Below the pieces are notes generated by a model, which made no database searches, was not told the DNA's origin, and saw nothing but the letters and a program-made list of their open reading frames with translations. DNA of 10,711 nucleotides from Deltaproteobacteria bacterium (GTDB taxonomy: Bacteria > Desulfobacterota > Deferrimicrobia > Deferrimicrobiales > Deferrimicrobiaceae). The translations under genes and the position numbers were made by a program. Every line of letters starts with the position of its first letter. Position 1 is the first letter of the stretch. This document shows, piece by piece, positions 1 through 5,855 of this stretch. The DNA lies in NCBI GenBank assembly GCA_003513855.1, contig DOTC01000150.1, positions 1-10,711 on the forward strand. Reading direction: 5' to 3'.

Positions 1-1
1 G

Positions 2-142
2 TCGGTCTCGATGCTCCAGAGGCGGCTCCAGATCGGCTTCAACCGCGCGGCCCGCATCATCGAGGAGATGGAAAGGCAGGGGATCGTCGGGCCGTCCGAG
101 GGTGGAAAGCCGCGGGAAGTCTACATGACGAACCGGGAGTGA
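2..142 (+). CDS. ftsK: FtsK DNA translocase, C-terminal end (5'-truncated by window)
   Basis: Only the last 46 residues are present, beginning [20 protein letters not shown] and ending VYMTNRE. This is the recognisable FtsK gamma domain, the winged helix that reads KOPS sequences and contacts XerD: the S-x-S-x-LQRR-x-x-IG(Y/F)NRAAR-(I/L)-(I/L) helix, then the EExxGIVGPxxGxKPREV wing. FtsK is an inner-membrane hexameric motor that pumps DNA through the closing division septum and activates dimer resolution at dif. The membrane, linker and ATPase parts lie upstream of the window. An 81-bp gap separates the stop from lolA; it holds only weak 4-bp dyads and no T-tract, so read-through into lolA is plausible. 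Confidence 0.93.
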   Translation, partial: SVSMLQRRLQIGFNRAARIIEEMERQGIVGPSEGGKPREVYMTNRE

Positions 143-205
143 GCGCCCGGAGAAGCGGGACGGCGATCCGGGTATTCGGACCGGGCAGGTCGTTTCCCTG
201 AAGAA

Positions 206-212
206 AAGGAGG
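206..212 (+). promoter_or_regulatory. Shine-Dalgarno for lolA
   Basis: An AAGGAGG stretch ends 11 nt before the ATG at 224. It is the strongest ribosome-binding site in the 143-223 gap and supports that start over later in-frame codons. Confidence 0.7.
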
Positions 213-223
213 GGGGTTCTCCC

Positions 224-895
224 ATGGGGTTAGGGCATCGGGCCGCACTGGCGGCCCTCTTTCTTTTGGTCGCGGTCGTCTCCCCGAACGTCTCCGGCGG
301 GGGCGAGACGGACGGCGATGCGCTGCTGCGCCGGGTTGCGGAGAGGTACGGGGGCGTCAAGACCCTGTCCGCGCGGTTCCGGCAGGAGGTTCCGCTGGAG
401 AACGTGGGGATCGTGAGGAAGGCCGCCGGCAGGGTCACCTTTCAGCGTCCCTTGCGGATGCGGTGGGATTACCAGGTGCCCGGGAAGCAGCTGTTCCTGG
501 CGGACGGGGAATCCTTCTACTTCCAGCCTCCCGATTCGACCCGGGTGTTCCGGCGCAAGATCGACGAGGGGGCGCTCGGCGGCAGGATCCCTCTCCTGCT
601 CCTGTTCGGGAAGGGCGACATCACGGACTATTTCCGCGTGGAGAAGGCGATCCCCCTCGAGGGAAGGAAGGAGACCGCCCTTCGCCTGGTTCCGAAGGGG
701 GACGGGGCGCCCGAAGTGAGAAGGGTCGACCTCGTGGTGGACGACGCGGGGCTCGCGATCCGCGAGATTCATCTGTACGACCACCTGGGAGGTTCGAACC
801 ATCTCTATCTCGACGACATCGTGATCGACCCGGTCCTTCCGGCGGACCATTTCCGGTTCCGGGAGTCGCCCGGCGTCGAGGTGGTGGACGGGTGA
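224..895 (+). CDS. lolA: LolA-like outer-membrane lipoprotein carrier protein
   Basis: Predicted periplasmic chaperone of 223 aa that receives lipoproteins from the LolCDE transporter and carries them to the outer membrane. The N-terminus is a Sec signal peptide (Arg at 6, hydrophobic run about 8-21, likely cleavage near 24-27) with no lipobox cysteine, as expected for a soluble carrier. Family features: L-x-A-R-F-x-Q near residue 48-54; the G-x-V-x-F-x-R-P-x-R-M-R-W-D-Y strand about 69-83, followed by P-G-K-Q-L-F-x-x-D-G; and the R-I-P-L-L-L-L-F-G-K-G-D segment about 121-132. It is slightly longer than E. coli LolA (about 203 aa). It follows ftsK, a common placement in Gammaproteobacteria and in Geobacter-like genomes. 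Its stop overlaps the rimO start by 4 nt, so the two are probably translationally coupled. Confidence 0.9.
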   Translation: MGLGHRAALAALFLLVAVVSPNVSGGGETDGDALLRRVAERYGGVKTLSARFRQEVPLENVGIVRKAAGRVTFQRPLRMRWDYQVPGKQLFLADGESFYFQPPDSTRVFRRKIDEGALGGRIPLLLLFGKGDITDYFRVEKAIPLEGRKETALRLVPKGDGAPEVRRVDLVVDDAGLAIREIHLYDHLGGSNHLYLDDIVIDPVLPADHFRFRESPGVEVVDG

Positions 896-2262
896 ACGGG
901 AAGAGACCGGCAGGGATCGCCGTGCGCATCCTGACCCTGGGGTGCGCGAAGAATTCCGTGGACGCGGAGGTGCTGACCGGCCTTCTCGTCGAGGCCGGGT
1001 GCCGCATCGTTTCCCGGAGCCCCGCGGACGTGGGGATCGTCAACACGTGCGGATTCATCCGCGACGCCAAGGAGGAGTCGATCGGGGAGATCCTGGCGAT
1101 GGCGCGCGAGAAGGAGCGGGGGCGGATCCGGCGTCTCGTGGTGGCCGGGTGCCTGGCGAAGCGGTACCGGGAAGAGCTGCCGGGCGCCCTGCCGGAGGTG
1201 GACCTGTTCGTGGGGCCCGGGGACATTCCGGCGCTTCCCGGGCTTCTGCGGGGACTGTTCGCGGGAGCTCACCCGCGTTCCTTCGTGGGGACAGCGCCCC
1301 TGCCCGAGGAGGCGTACCGGCACCGGTACCGGGAGCAAGGGGAGGCGTCCGCCTACCTCAAGATCCAGGAGGGGTGCGACCACAGGTGCGCCTACTGCAC
1401 GATTCCGGACATCCGCGGGCCGCTTGCGAGCCGGGACCGGGACTCCCTCCTCGCCGAGGCGCGGATGCTCGTTCGCCGGGGTGCGCGGGAGATCAACCTC
1501 GTCGGCCAGGACATCACCTCCTACGGCGCGGAACGGGGGGAGAAAAGGGCGCTGGCACGACTCGTCCGGGCCCTTTGCGCCATCCGGGGGATCCGCTGGG
1601 TCCGCCTGCTCTATCTCTATCCCGGGCGCATCGACGACGAGCTGATCGACCTGGTGGCGGAAGGGGGAAAGGTGTGCCGATACCTCGACATCCCCGTCCA
1701 GCACATCGATGCGCGCGTTCTCGCCAGGATGGGGCGACGCTACGGCCCCGACGAGGTGTGGGCTCTCCTTGCCCGGTTGCGGGAACGGGCTCCCGGAATC
1801 TTCCTCCGGACCTCGCTGATCGTGGGGTTCCCGGGCGAATCCGCTGCGGCGTTCGACCGGCTCCTCCGGTTCGTCCACGAGTCCCGGTGGGATTACCTCG
1901 GGGTCTTCCCCTATTCCCGCGAAGAGGGGACCCCCGCCTATGCGATGGAGCGCCAGGTCGGCGAGGCGGTGAAGCGGGAGCGCGCCCGAAGGGTCCAGGA
2001 TGCGCAGATCGACATCCTCGCCGCCCGCAACGCGGGGATGGTCGGGGAGGAGGTCGAAGTCCTCGTCGAGGAGACCCGGGGGCGGGGTCGCGCCGTCGGC
2101 CGTCACCGGGGGCAGGCGCCGGAGGTGGACGGGAACGTGCTCCTGTCCGGAACCGGGGTCTCCCCGGGCCGTTTCTGCCGGGCGAGGGTGACGGGGGCGC
2201 GGGCGTGGGATCTCCTCGCAAAAGCGGTTGACACGGGGGCTTCACCGTGTATACTAACGTAA
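892..2262 (+). CDS. rimO: Ribosomal protein uS12 methylthiotransferase RimO (radical SAM)
   Basis: RimO adds a methylthio group to the beta-carbon of a conserved aspartate in ribosomal protein S12, using two Fe-S clusters. From the GTG at 892 the protein is 456 aa (E. coli about 441). The N-terminal MTTase domain has its three cluster cysteines in LGCAKN (C18), NTCGF (C53) and AGCLAK (C87). The radical SAM motif CDHRCAYC has C162, C166 and C169. Further family marks are DIPVQH (about 266-271), a long S-x-I-V-G-F-P-G-E segment (about 308-316) and FPYSREEGTPAY (339-350), which is RimO-like rather than MiaB-like; a TRAM domain follows at about 383-443. The open frame extends upstream into lolA, but homology begins only here. 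The GTG at 892 sits in a GTGA overlap with the lolA stop and is preceded by GAGGTG at 878-883. A GTG at 922 (giving MRILTLGCAKN) is the alternative start. The last 11 or so residues (VDTGASPCILT) lie beyond the usual end of the family and are encoded by a promoter-like sequence. Confidence 0.94.
   Translation: MNGKRPAGIAVRILTLGCAKNSVDAEVLTGLLVEAGCRIVSRSPADVGIVNTCGFIRDAKEESIGEILAMAREKERGRIRRLVVAGCLAKRYREELPGALPEVDLFVGPGDIPALPGLLRGLFAGAHPRSFVGTAPLPEEAYRHRYREQGEASAYLKIQEGCDHRCAYCTIPDIRGPLASRDRDSLLAEARMLVRRGAREINLVGQDITSYGAERGEKRALARLVRALCAIRGIRWVRLLYLYPGRIDDELIDLVAEGGKVCRYLDIPVQHIDARVLARMGRRYGPDEVWALLARLRERAPGIFLRTSLIVGFPGESAAAFDRLLRFVHESRWDYLGVFPYSREEGTPAYAMERQVGEAVKRERARRVQDAQIDILAARNAGMVGEEVEVLVEETRGRGRAVGRHRGQAPEVDGNVLLSGTGVSPGRFCRARVTGARAWDLLAKAVDTGASPCILT
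2228..2255 (+). promoter_or_regulatory. Sigma70-type promoter for the dksA-like gene, inside the rimO 3' end
   Basis: TTGACA (2228-2233, a perfect -35) is followed by a 16-bp spacer and TATACT (2250-2255, 5 of 6 to the -10 consensus). Transcription would start near 2262, at the rimO stop codon, leaving a leader of roughly 30 nt before the ATG at 2293. This is the best promoter match in the window and stands out in very GC-rich surroundings. Confidence 0.72.
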
Positions 2263-2292
2263 TTTTTCGACAGAACCTGGGGGCCGCGAGAG

Positions 2293-2691
2293 ATGAAACC
2301 GATCAAGGACATGCTTCTCAAGATGCGGGAAGAGCTCGTGCGGGATATCGCCAGGAGGTCCAAGGCGACCGCCGTGAGCGGCGTCTCGGACATCGGGGAC
2401 ATCCTGGACTCCGTGTCCGAGGAGCGGACCCGGGAGCTGGACATGATCCTCACGGACCGGGAGAAGCAGAAACTCAAGCAGATCGACGACGCACTCGACC
2501 GGATCGAGGAAGGGACATACGGCCTCTGCGAGGAGTGCGGGATCAAGATCCCGCGGGCGCGCCTCCGGGTCGTGCCGTTCGCCAAATATTGCGTGGAATG
2601 CAAGGAAGTGATCGAGCGCGAGGAGAAGTACACCCGGGAGGAGCCCGAGGAAGCGGTCAAGAAGGTCCCTATGGCCGAGGCGGAGGAGTAG
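2293..2691 (+). CDS. dksA: DksA/TraR-family RNA polymerase-binding zinc-finger protein
   Basis: Small 132-aa protein of the DksA/TraR family, which inserts a coiled coil into the RNA polymerase secondary channel and, with ppGpp, retunes initiation at rRNA and stress promoters. The N-terminal two-thirds is a charged coiled-coil hairpin whose turn has D36-I-L-D39. The zinc finger is C79-x2-C82-x17-C100-x2-C103. The conserved helix D-R-E-K-Q-K-L-K-Q-I-D-D-A-L-D-R-I and the G-x-Y-G-x-C-E-E-C entry to the finger make the family assignment firm. The DxxDxA tip motif of classical DksA reads D-I-L-D-S-V here, so the tip alanine is replaced by Val41. The ATG at 2293 has only a weak purine-rich SD (GCGAGAG). 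It has its own promoter in rimO, and its last 23 bp overlap the opposite-strand mltG. Whether it is the main DksA or one of several paralogues cannot be decided from this window. Confidence 0.88.
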   Translation: MKPIKDMLLKMREELVRDIARRSKATAVSGVSDIGDILDSVSEERTRELDMILTDREKQKLKQIDDALDRIEEGTYGLCEECGIKIPRARLRVVPFAKYCVECKEVIEREEKYTREEPEEAVKKVPMAEAEE

Positions 2692-3739
2692 AGGCCGCCG
2701 CCCCGCTTTCCCGGCTTTGCGCAGACCCCTTGCCGCGGGTCGCTTTCGGGATGATCCCCTTCTGGTAGAACATCACCGCCTTGTTGTGTTCCCGGAGAGT
2801 CCGGGAGAACCGGTGGGACCCGTCGTTGCGGGAGACGAAATACAGATAGTCCGCATCGGCCGGCTCCACCGCGGCGATGAGGGACGTGAGGCCGGGGTTG
2901 GCGATCGGACCCGGCGGGAGCCCCCGGTTCCGGTATGTGTTGTAGGGATGGTCCTTCCGCAGGTCCTTTTTCGTGAGCTTCCCCCCGAACTTCTTCAGCC
3001 CGTAGATGACCGTCGGATCCATCTGGAGGGGCATCCCGAGGGAAAGCCTGTTCCGGATCACTGCGGATACGAGTGGTTTTTCCTCCTCCATCCCGGTTTC
3101 CTTCTCGATGATCGAAGCGATCGTCACGATCTGCTTCAGCGTAAACCCGCTTTCCTCCGCTTTTCCCTCCATTTCCGGGGTGAACTTCCTGCGGAACCGG
3201 CGTACCATGACGCCGATGATCTCCTCCATGGTCATGTCTTTGACAAGAAGGTAGGTGTCCGGGAAGAGGTACCCTTCCAGGGTGCTTCCCGGGATTCCCA
3301 TCTGGCTGGCCAGGGCCGGCGACGTGGCCGCTTCGAGGAAGTCCGCGGGGTCGGCGAGCTCCAGATCCCCGAGACTTTCTGCGATATCGAAGAGGGTGGA
3401 CCCGTCGGGGATGGTCACCTGGTATTTCGCGACGTCGCCGCTCACGAGCGTTTCCCTCAGTTCGAGCGCGGAGGGGGGTGCCGGGAAGGCGTACTCTCCG
3501 TACTGGAGCTTCTTGCTGGCCATCGAGCCGACGATGAGGATCCGGAAAGCGAGCGGATACCGGACGACGCCCTTCTCGGTGAGCGTTTTCTCGATTTCCG
3601 GGAAGGTGCTCCCCTTCGGGATGTACACCTTCGTCATGCTCCACTTGTCCAGGGGCGGGCGGGCCGTCACGAGGAAGAGGAAGACGGCGGCCACGGCGAG
3701 AAGGCATGCGGCGGCGATGCTCAATGTCCGGACGGGCAC
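2669..3739 (-). CDS. mltG: Endolytic transglycosylase MltG (YceG)
   Basis: MltG is an inner-membrane lytic transglycosylase that cuts nascent glycan strands and sets their length during elongation. The 356-aa product has a single N-terminal membrane anchor (about 6-25), a small LysM-like region (about 36-100, with Y-G-E-Y-A-F at 80-85 and I-P-x-G-x-T), and the YceG catalytic domain. Motifs: LEGYLFPDTY (154-163); IASIIEKET (207-215), whose E212 corresponds to the catalytic glutamate of the family; HPYNTYRNRGLPPGPIANPG (264-283); and FVSRNDGSHRFSRTLREHN (301-319). The start is a GTG 7 bp downstream of the ruvX stop, with no strong SD, suggesting coupling to ruvX. The C-terminal tail after about residue 330 is Ala/Ser/Pro-rich, looks unstructured, and runs 23 bp into the end of the dksA-like gene on the other strand. 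Confidence 0.93.
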   Translation of the reverse strand: MPVRTLSIAAACLLAVAAVFLFLVTARPPLDKWSMTKVYIPKGSTFPEIEKTLTEKGVVRYPLAFRILIVGSMASKKLQYGEYAFPAPPSALELRETLVSGDVAKYQVTIPDGSTLFDIAESLGDLELADPADFLEAATSPALASQMGIPGSTLEGYLFPDTYLLVKDMTMEEIIGVMVRRFRRKFTPEMEGKAEESGFTLKQIVTIASIIEKETGMEEEKPLVSAVIRNRLSLGMPLQMDPTVIYGLKKFGGKLTKKDLRKDHPYNTYRNRGLPPGPIANPGLTSLIAAVEPADADYLYFVSRNDGSHRFSRTLREHNKAVMFYQKGIIPKATRGKGSAQSRESGAAASTPPPRP

Positions 3740-3746
3740 GGGAGGG

Positions 3747-4181
3747 CTACTTCCGGGTCCTCAGGTCGAGGGCGCTCTGCAGCAGAAAGACGGCCGCGAG
3801 GCTGTCGCGGATCTCTTTTCGTTTCTCGCGTCGGACGCCCGACGCGATCAGATGGCGCTCCGCCTGCACGGTCGTCATCCGCTCGTCCCATGTTTCGACC
3901 GGGATCTCCAGATGCTTCCGGACCTTTTCCGCGAAGAGCCGCACCTTTTTCGCCTGGGCCCCCTCTTCGCCGCTCAGGTGCAGGGGCAGCCCGATCAGCA
4001 CGCTGCCGGCGTCGACCTCCCGGACCATGGCCCCGATCGCCTCGATGTCCCGCCTGTCCCCCCGGCGCGGGATGGCGGCCAGGGGCTGGGCGGTGATCCC
4101 GAGAGGATCGGAGACCGCCGCCCCGATCCTGTGGCTGCCGAAGTCCAGCCCGAGAATCCTCCCGCCCTTTGGATCGGACAT
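3747..4181 (-). CDS. ruvX: RuvX/YqgF-type RNase H-fold nuclease (pre-16S rRNA processing or Holliday junction)
   Basis: 144-aa protein of the YqgF/RuvX family (RNase H fold). The family has been linked to 16S rRNA 5' maturation and to Holliday-junction cleavage; which role applies here is not visible in sequence. Features: I-L-G-L-D-F-G-S-H-R-I-G-A-A-V-S-D-P (9-26) with acidic D13; I-G-L-P-L-H-L-S-G (63-71); W-D-E-R-M-T-T (98-104) with E100; and R-D-S-L-A-A-V-F-L-L-Q (125-135) with D126. All three acidic positions of the active site are present. Length is typical (about 138-150 aa). The ATG start has only a weak G-rich SD. It is the first gene of a two-gene unit with mltG and is read from a divergent promoter region shared with the peptidase gene. 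Confidence 0.92.
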   Translation of the reverse strand: MSDPKGGRILGLDFGSHRIGAAVSDPLGITAQPLAAIPRRGDRRDIEAIGAMVREVDAGSVLIGLPLHLSGEEGAQAKKVRLFAEKVRKHLEIPVETWDERMTTVQAERHLIASGVRREKRKEIRDSLAAVFLLQSALDLRTRK

Positions 4182-4200
4182 CCGATAATCCCCCGTAAAA

Positions 4201-4230
4201 AGTGTACGTTTCCCGTGATGGCACCGTCAA
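4201..4230 (-). promoter_or_regulatory. Candidate promoter for ruvX-mltG
   Basis: On the minus strand, TTGACG (+ coordinates 4230-4225) is separated by 18 bp from TACACT (4206-4201), 5/6 and 4/6 to consensus. A start near 4194 would give a short leader of about 13 nt to the ruvX ATG at 4181. Confidence 0.5.
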
Positions 4231-4241
4231 CACGATTGACG
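4225..4241. repeat. Inverted repeat CGTCAA-N5-TTGACG between divergent genes
   Basis: Perfect 6-bp arms (4225-4230 and 4236-4241) around a 5-bp centre. Each arm coincides with the predicted -35 element of one of the two divergent promoters, so this may simply be two back-to-back -35 boxes or also an operator. Confidence 0.55.
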
Positions 4242-4264
4242 AACCCACCGCCGTCCGGTAGATA
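4236..4264 (+). promoter_or_regulatory. Candidate promoter for the P1 peptidase-HEAT pair
   Basis: TTGACG (4236-4241), 17-bp spacer, then TAGATA (4259-4264) at the start of an AT-rich TAGATATATA stretch. The -35 is good; the -10 is weak at exact spacing, though TATATA at 4263 is better but too far. The leader to the ATG at 4286 would be about 15 nt. Confidence 0.4.
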
Positions 4265-4285
4265 TATACGAATTGCGGAGGGAGG

Positions 4286-5263
4286 ATGGGGGGATCGATC
4301 ACCGATGTGCCCGGGGTTCTCGTGGGGCACGAGCACGACCTCGGGCGGGGGTCGGGGATCACCGTGCTTCTCTTCCCCCGGGGAGCGACCGGGGCGGCCG
4401 ACATCCGGGGGGAAGCCGCCGGGACGAGGCAGATGGATTCGCTCCTCCGGCCCCACCCGGCGCGCCTCATCCACGGGCTTGTCCTGGCGGGGGGAAGCGC
4501 TTTCGGGCTCGACTCCGCCGCCGGGGTGATGCGCCTCCTCGAGGAAAGGGGGATCGGGTTTCCCACCCCGGCGGGGCCGGTTCCGATCGTTCCCACGATG
4601 GTCATCTACGACCTGGGCTTCGGGGACCCGTCCTTCCGGCCGACTCCGGAGATGGCGCACGCCGCCGCGGGAAAGGCGTCTCCGGATCCCCCGGCGCAGG
4701 GGTCCGTGGGGGCGGGGGCCGGGGCGACCGTGGGGAAGATTTTCGGGCTGGGCCGCGCGATGAAAGGCGGGTTCGGAACCGCGAGCGAGCGCGGGGGAGG
4801 AGCGATCGTCGGGGCCTGCGCCGTCGTGAACGCCTTCGGGGACGTCTTCGACCCCCTCTCGGGGGAGTGGCTCGCCGGGGCGCGGACCGAAGACGGGAAA
4901 GGGCGGTCGGGGACGGAAGAGGCGTTTCTCGACGGATATTCGAGGGAGCCGTTCGACCCGGGGAACACGACGCTCGGCGTCGTCGCCACCGCCGAGGACC
5001 TTTCCCGGGAGGAACTTGCCGGGGTCGCAAGGATGGCGCACGGTGCCCTGTGCCGGTCGATCCGGCCCGTTCACACCCCGATGGACGGCGATGTCGTGGT
5101 GGCCCTGTCCACCGGGGGTGCGGGGCGCAGGGGAAACCCGATGCAGACGGCGGTTCTCGCGGGACGGGCACTCGGGAGGGCGATTGCGGACGCCGTCCGG
5201 TGTGCGACGGGGGCGCACGGACTGCCGTCGGCACGGGACATGCTCAGGAGGGAAAGCCGATGA
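4286..5263 (+). CDS. P1 family (DmpA/NylC-like) self-processing peptidase or amidohydrolase
   Basis: 325-aa protein of the N-terminal-nucleophile P1/S58 family (relatives DmpA, BapA, NylC), which cuts itself into two chains and then hydrolyses N-terminal or beta-peptide/amide bonds. Seen here: the opening S-I-T-D-V-P-G-V-L-V-G-H (4-15); L-A-G-G-S-A-F-G-L-D-S-A-A-G-V (67-81); a glycine-rich V-G-A-G-A-G-A-T-V-G-K (141-151); the self-cleavage region G-N-T-T-L-G-V-V-A-T (226-235), where by analogy with NylC the cut would fall between N227 and T228, making T228 the nucleophile; and P-V-H-T-P-M-D-G-D-V (261-270) with D267 and D269 matching the acidic pair of the family. No signal peptide, so cytoplasmic. 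Purine-rich GGAGGGAGG runs right up to the ATG, with GGAGG at 4277-4281 only 4 nt away. The true substrate cannot be read from the sequence. Its stop overlaps the HEAT gene start by ATGA. Confidence 0.88.
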   Translation: MGGSITDVPGVLVGHEHDLGRGSGITVLLFPRGATGAADIRGEAAGTRQMDSLLRPHPARLIHGLVLAGGSAFGLDSAAGVMRLLEERGIGFPTPAGPVPIVPTMVIYDLGFGDPSFRPTPEMAHAAAGKASPDPPAQGSVGAGAGATVGKIFGLGRAMKGGFGTASERGGGAIVGACAVVNAFGDVFDPLSGEWLAGARTEDGKGRSGTEEAFLDGYSREPFDPGNTTLGVVATAEDLSREELAGVARMAHGALCRSIRPVHTPMDGDVVVALSTGGAGRRGNPMQTAVLAGRALGRAIADAVRCATGAHGLPSARDMLRRESR

Positions 5264-5829
5264 TCGACAGGATCGAAAAGATTCTCAAGACAATGCTGTC
5301 CGATCCTTCCGTCGCGGTCCGCCTGGCGGCCTCCGCCGCTCTCGACAGGCTGCGGGGAAAAACGTCGGTGTCCTCCTACCTCCGGATGCTCGAGACCGGC
5401 TCCCTGGAAGAGCGGGTCCGTGTCGTCTTCTCGGCGCAGGAGATCGGGGGTCCGGAAGGGACGTCCATCCTTCTTGCCGCCCTGTCGGACAAGGAGCAGG
5501 AAGTCCGCGGGGCCGCCGTCCGCGCCCTCGAATCCTGCCTGACCGGGGCCGTTCTCGAGGCGATGGTGGCCAGGCTCCCCGGGGAAGAGGGCGTCGTGCT
5601 CGGCAACCTTCTCGAAGCGCTGGGGAAGTCCCGGCGGACGGACCTGGCGCCCGTCATCGAGGGGTACCTCGATCATCCGGACCCCGAGGTGCGTGCAAAG
5701 GCGATTTATGCCGTTGCCCGGGTGACGGAGAGCGCCGGGTGGGAGAAAGTTCTTGCACACGCCGCCGACCGGGACGAGACCGTCAGGGCGGCAACCGCGC
5801 GCGCCCTCGGGGAGTGGAGCGCGGGGTAG
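5260..5829 (+). CDS. Small HEAT-repeat protein, function unknown
   Basis: 189-aa all-helical protein made of HEAT (PBS-lyase-type) repeats. Repeat helices with the D-x-x-x-x-V-R-x-x-A-x-x-A-L signature are seen at about 14-30 (SDPSVAVRLAASAALDR), 76-91 (SDKEQEVRGAAVRALE), 138-153 (DHPDPEVRAKAIYAVA) and 169-184 (ADRDETVRAATARALG), with a degenerate unit at about 46-62. No catalytic motif, signal peptide or membrane segment is visible, so a cytoplasmic protein-protein scaffold is the likely role. The start is ATG 5260, in a 4-nt overlap with the peptidase stop, preceded by AGGAGGG at 9-nt spacing, so translation looks strong and coupled. It ends 26 bp from the convergent HD-GYP gene. Function and partner are not known; the nearby HEAT/HD-GYP pair is a possible but unproven connection. 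Confidence 0.85.
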   Translation: MIDRIEKILKTMLSDPSVAVRLAASAALDRLRGKTSVSSYLRMLETGSLEERVRVVFSAQEIGGPEGTSILLAALSDKEQEVRGAAVRALESCLTGAVLEAMVARLPGEEGVVLGNLLEALGKSRRTDLAPVIEGYLDHPDPEVRAKAIYAVARVTESAGWEKVLAHAADRDETVRAATARALGEWSAG

Positions 5830-5855
5830 ATCCGAAAGGGGTCGTGCGGCCTTCG

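Noticed and set aside
143..223. Search of the ftsK-lolA gap for a terminator, small RNA or promoter
   Set aside because: Only 4-bp dyads (CCCG...CGGG, TCCG...CGGA) and no convincing -35/-10 pair were seen.
463..891. In-frame upstream extension of rimO into lolA (open frame back to 463)
   Set aside because: The extension is Arg/Gly/Pro-rich, overlaps a well-supported lolA, and has no RimO homology; similarity begins just after 892.
805..2106. Long antisense open frame (433 codons) opposite rimO
   Set aside because: High GC leaves few stop codons; the product is Pro/His/Asp-rich and low in complexity, with no domain, and rimO is clearly real.
942..2231. Second-frame open frame of 429 codons on the same strand as rimO
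   Set aside because: Gly/Arg/Pro-rich shadow with no recognisable motif.
2679..2699. GGCGG...CCGCC hairpin at the dksA/mltG junction as a terminator
   Set aside because: Only 5 bp with an 11-nt loop and no T-tract; expected by chance in such GC-rich DNA.
5833..5855. Possible terminator between the convergent HEAT and HD-GYP genes (CGAAAGG...CCTTCG)
   Set aside because: Stem is short with a bulge, the loop is 10 nt and no T-tract follows on either strand.
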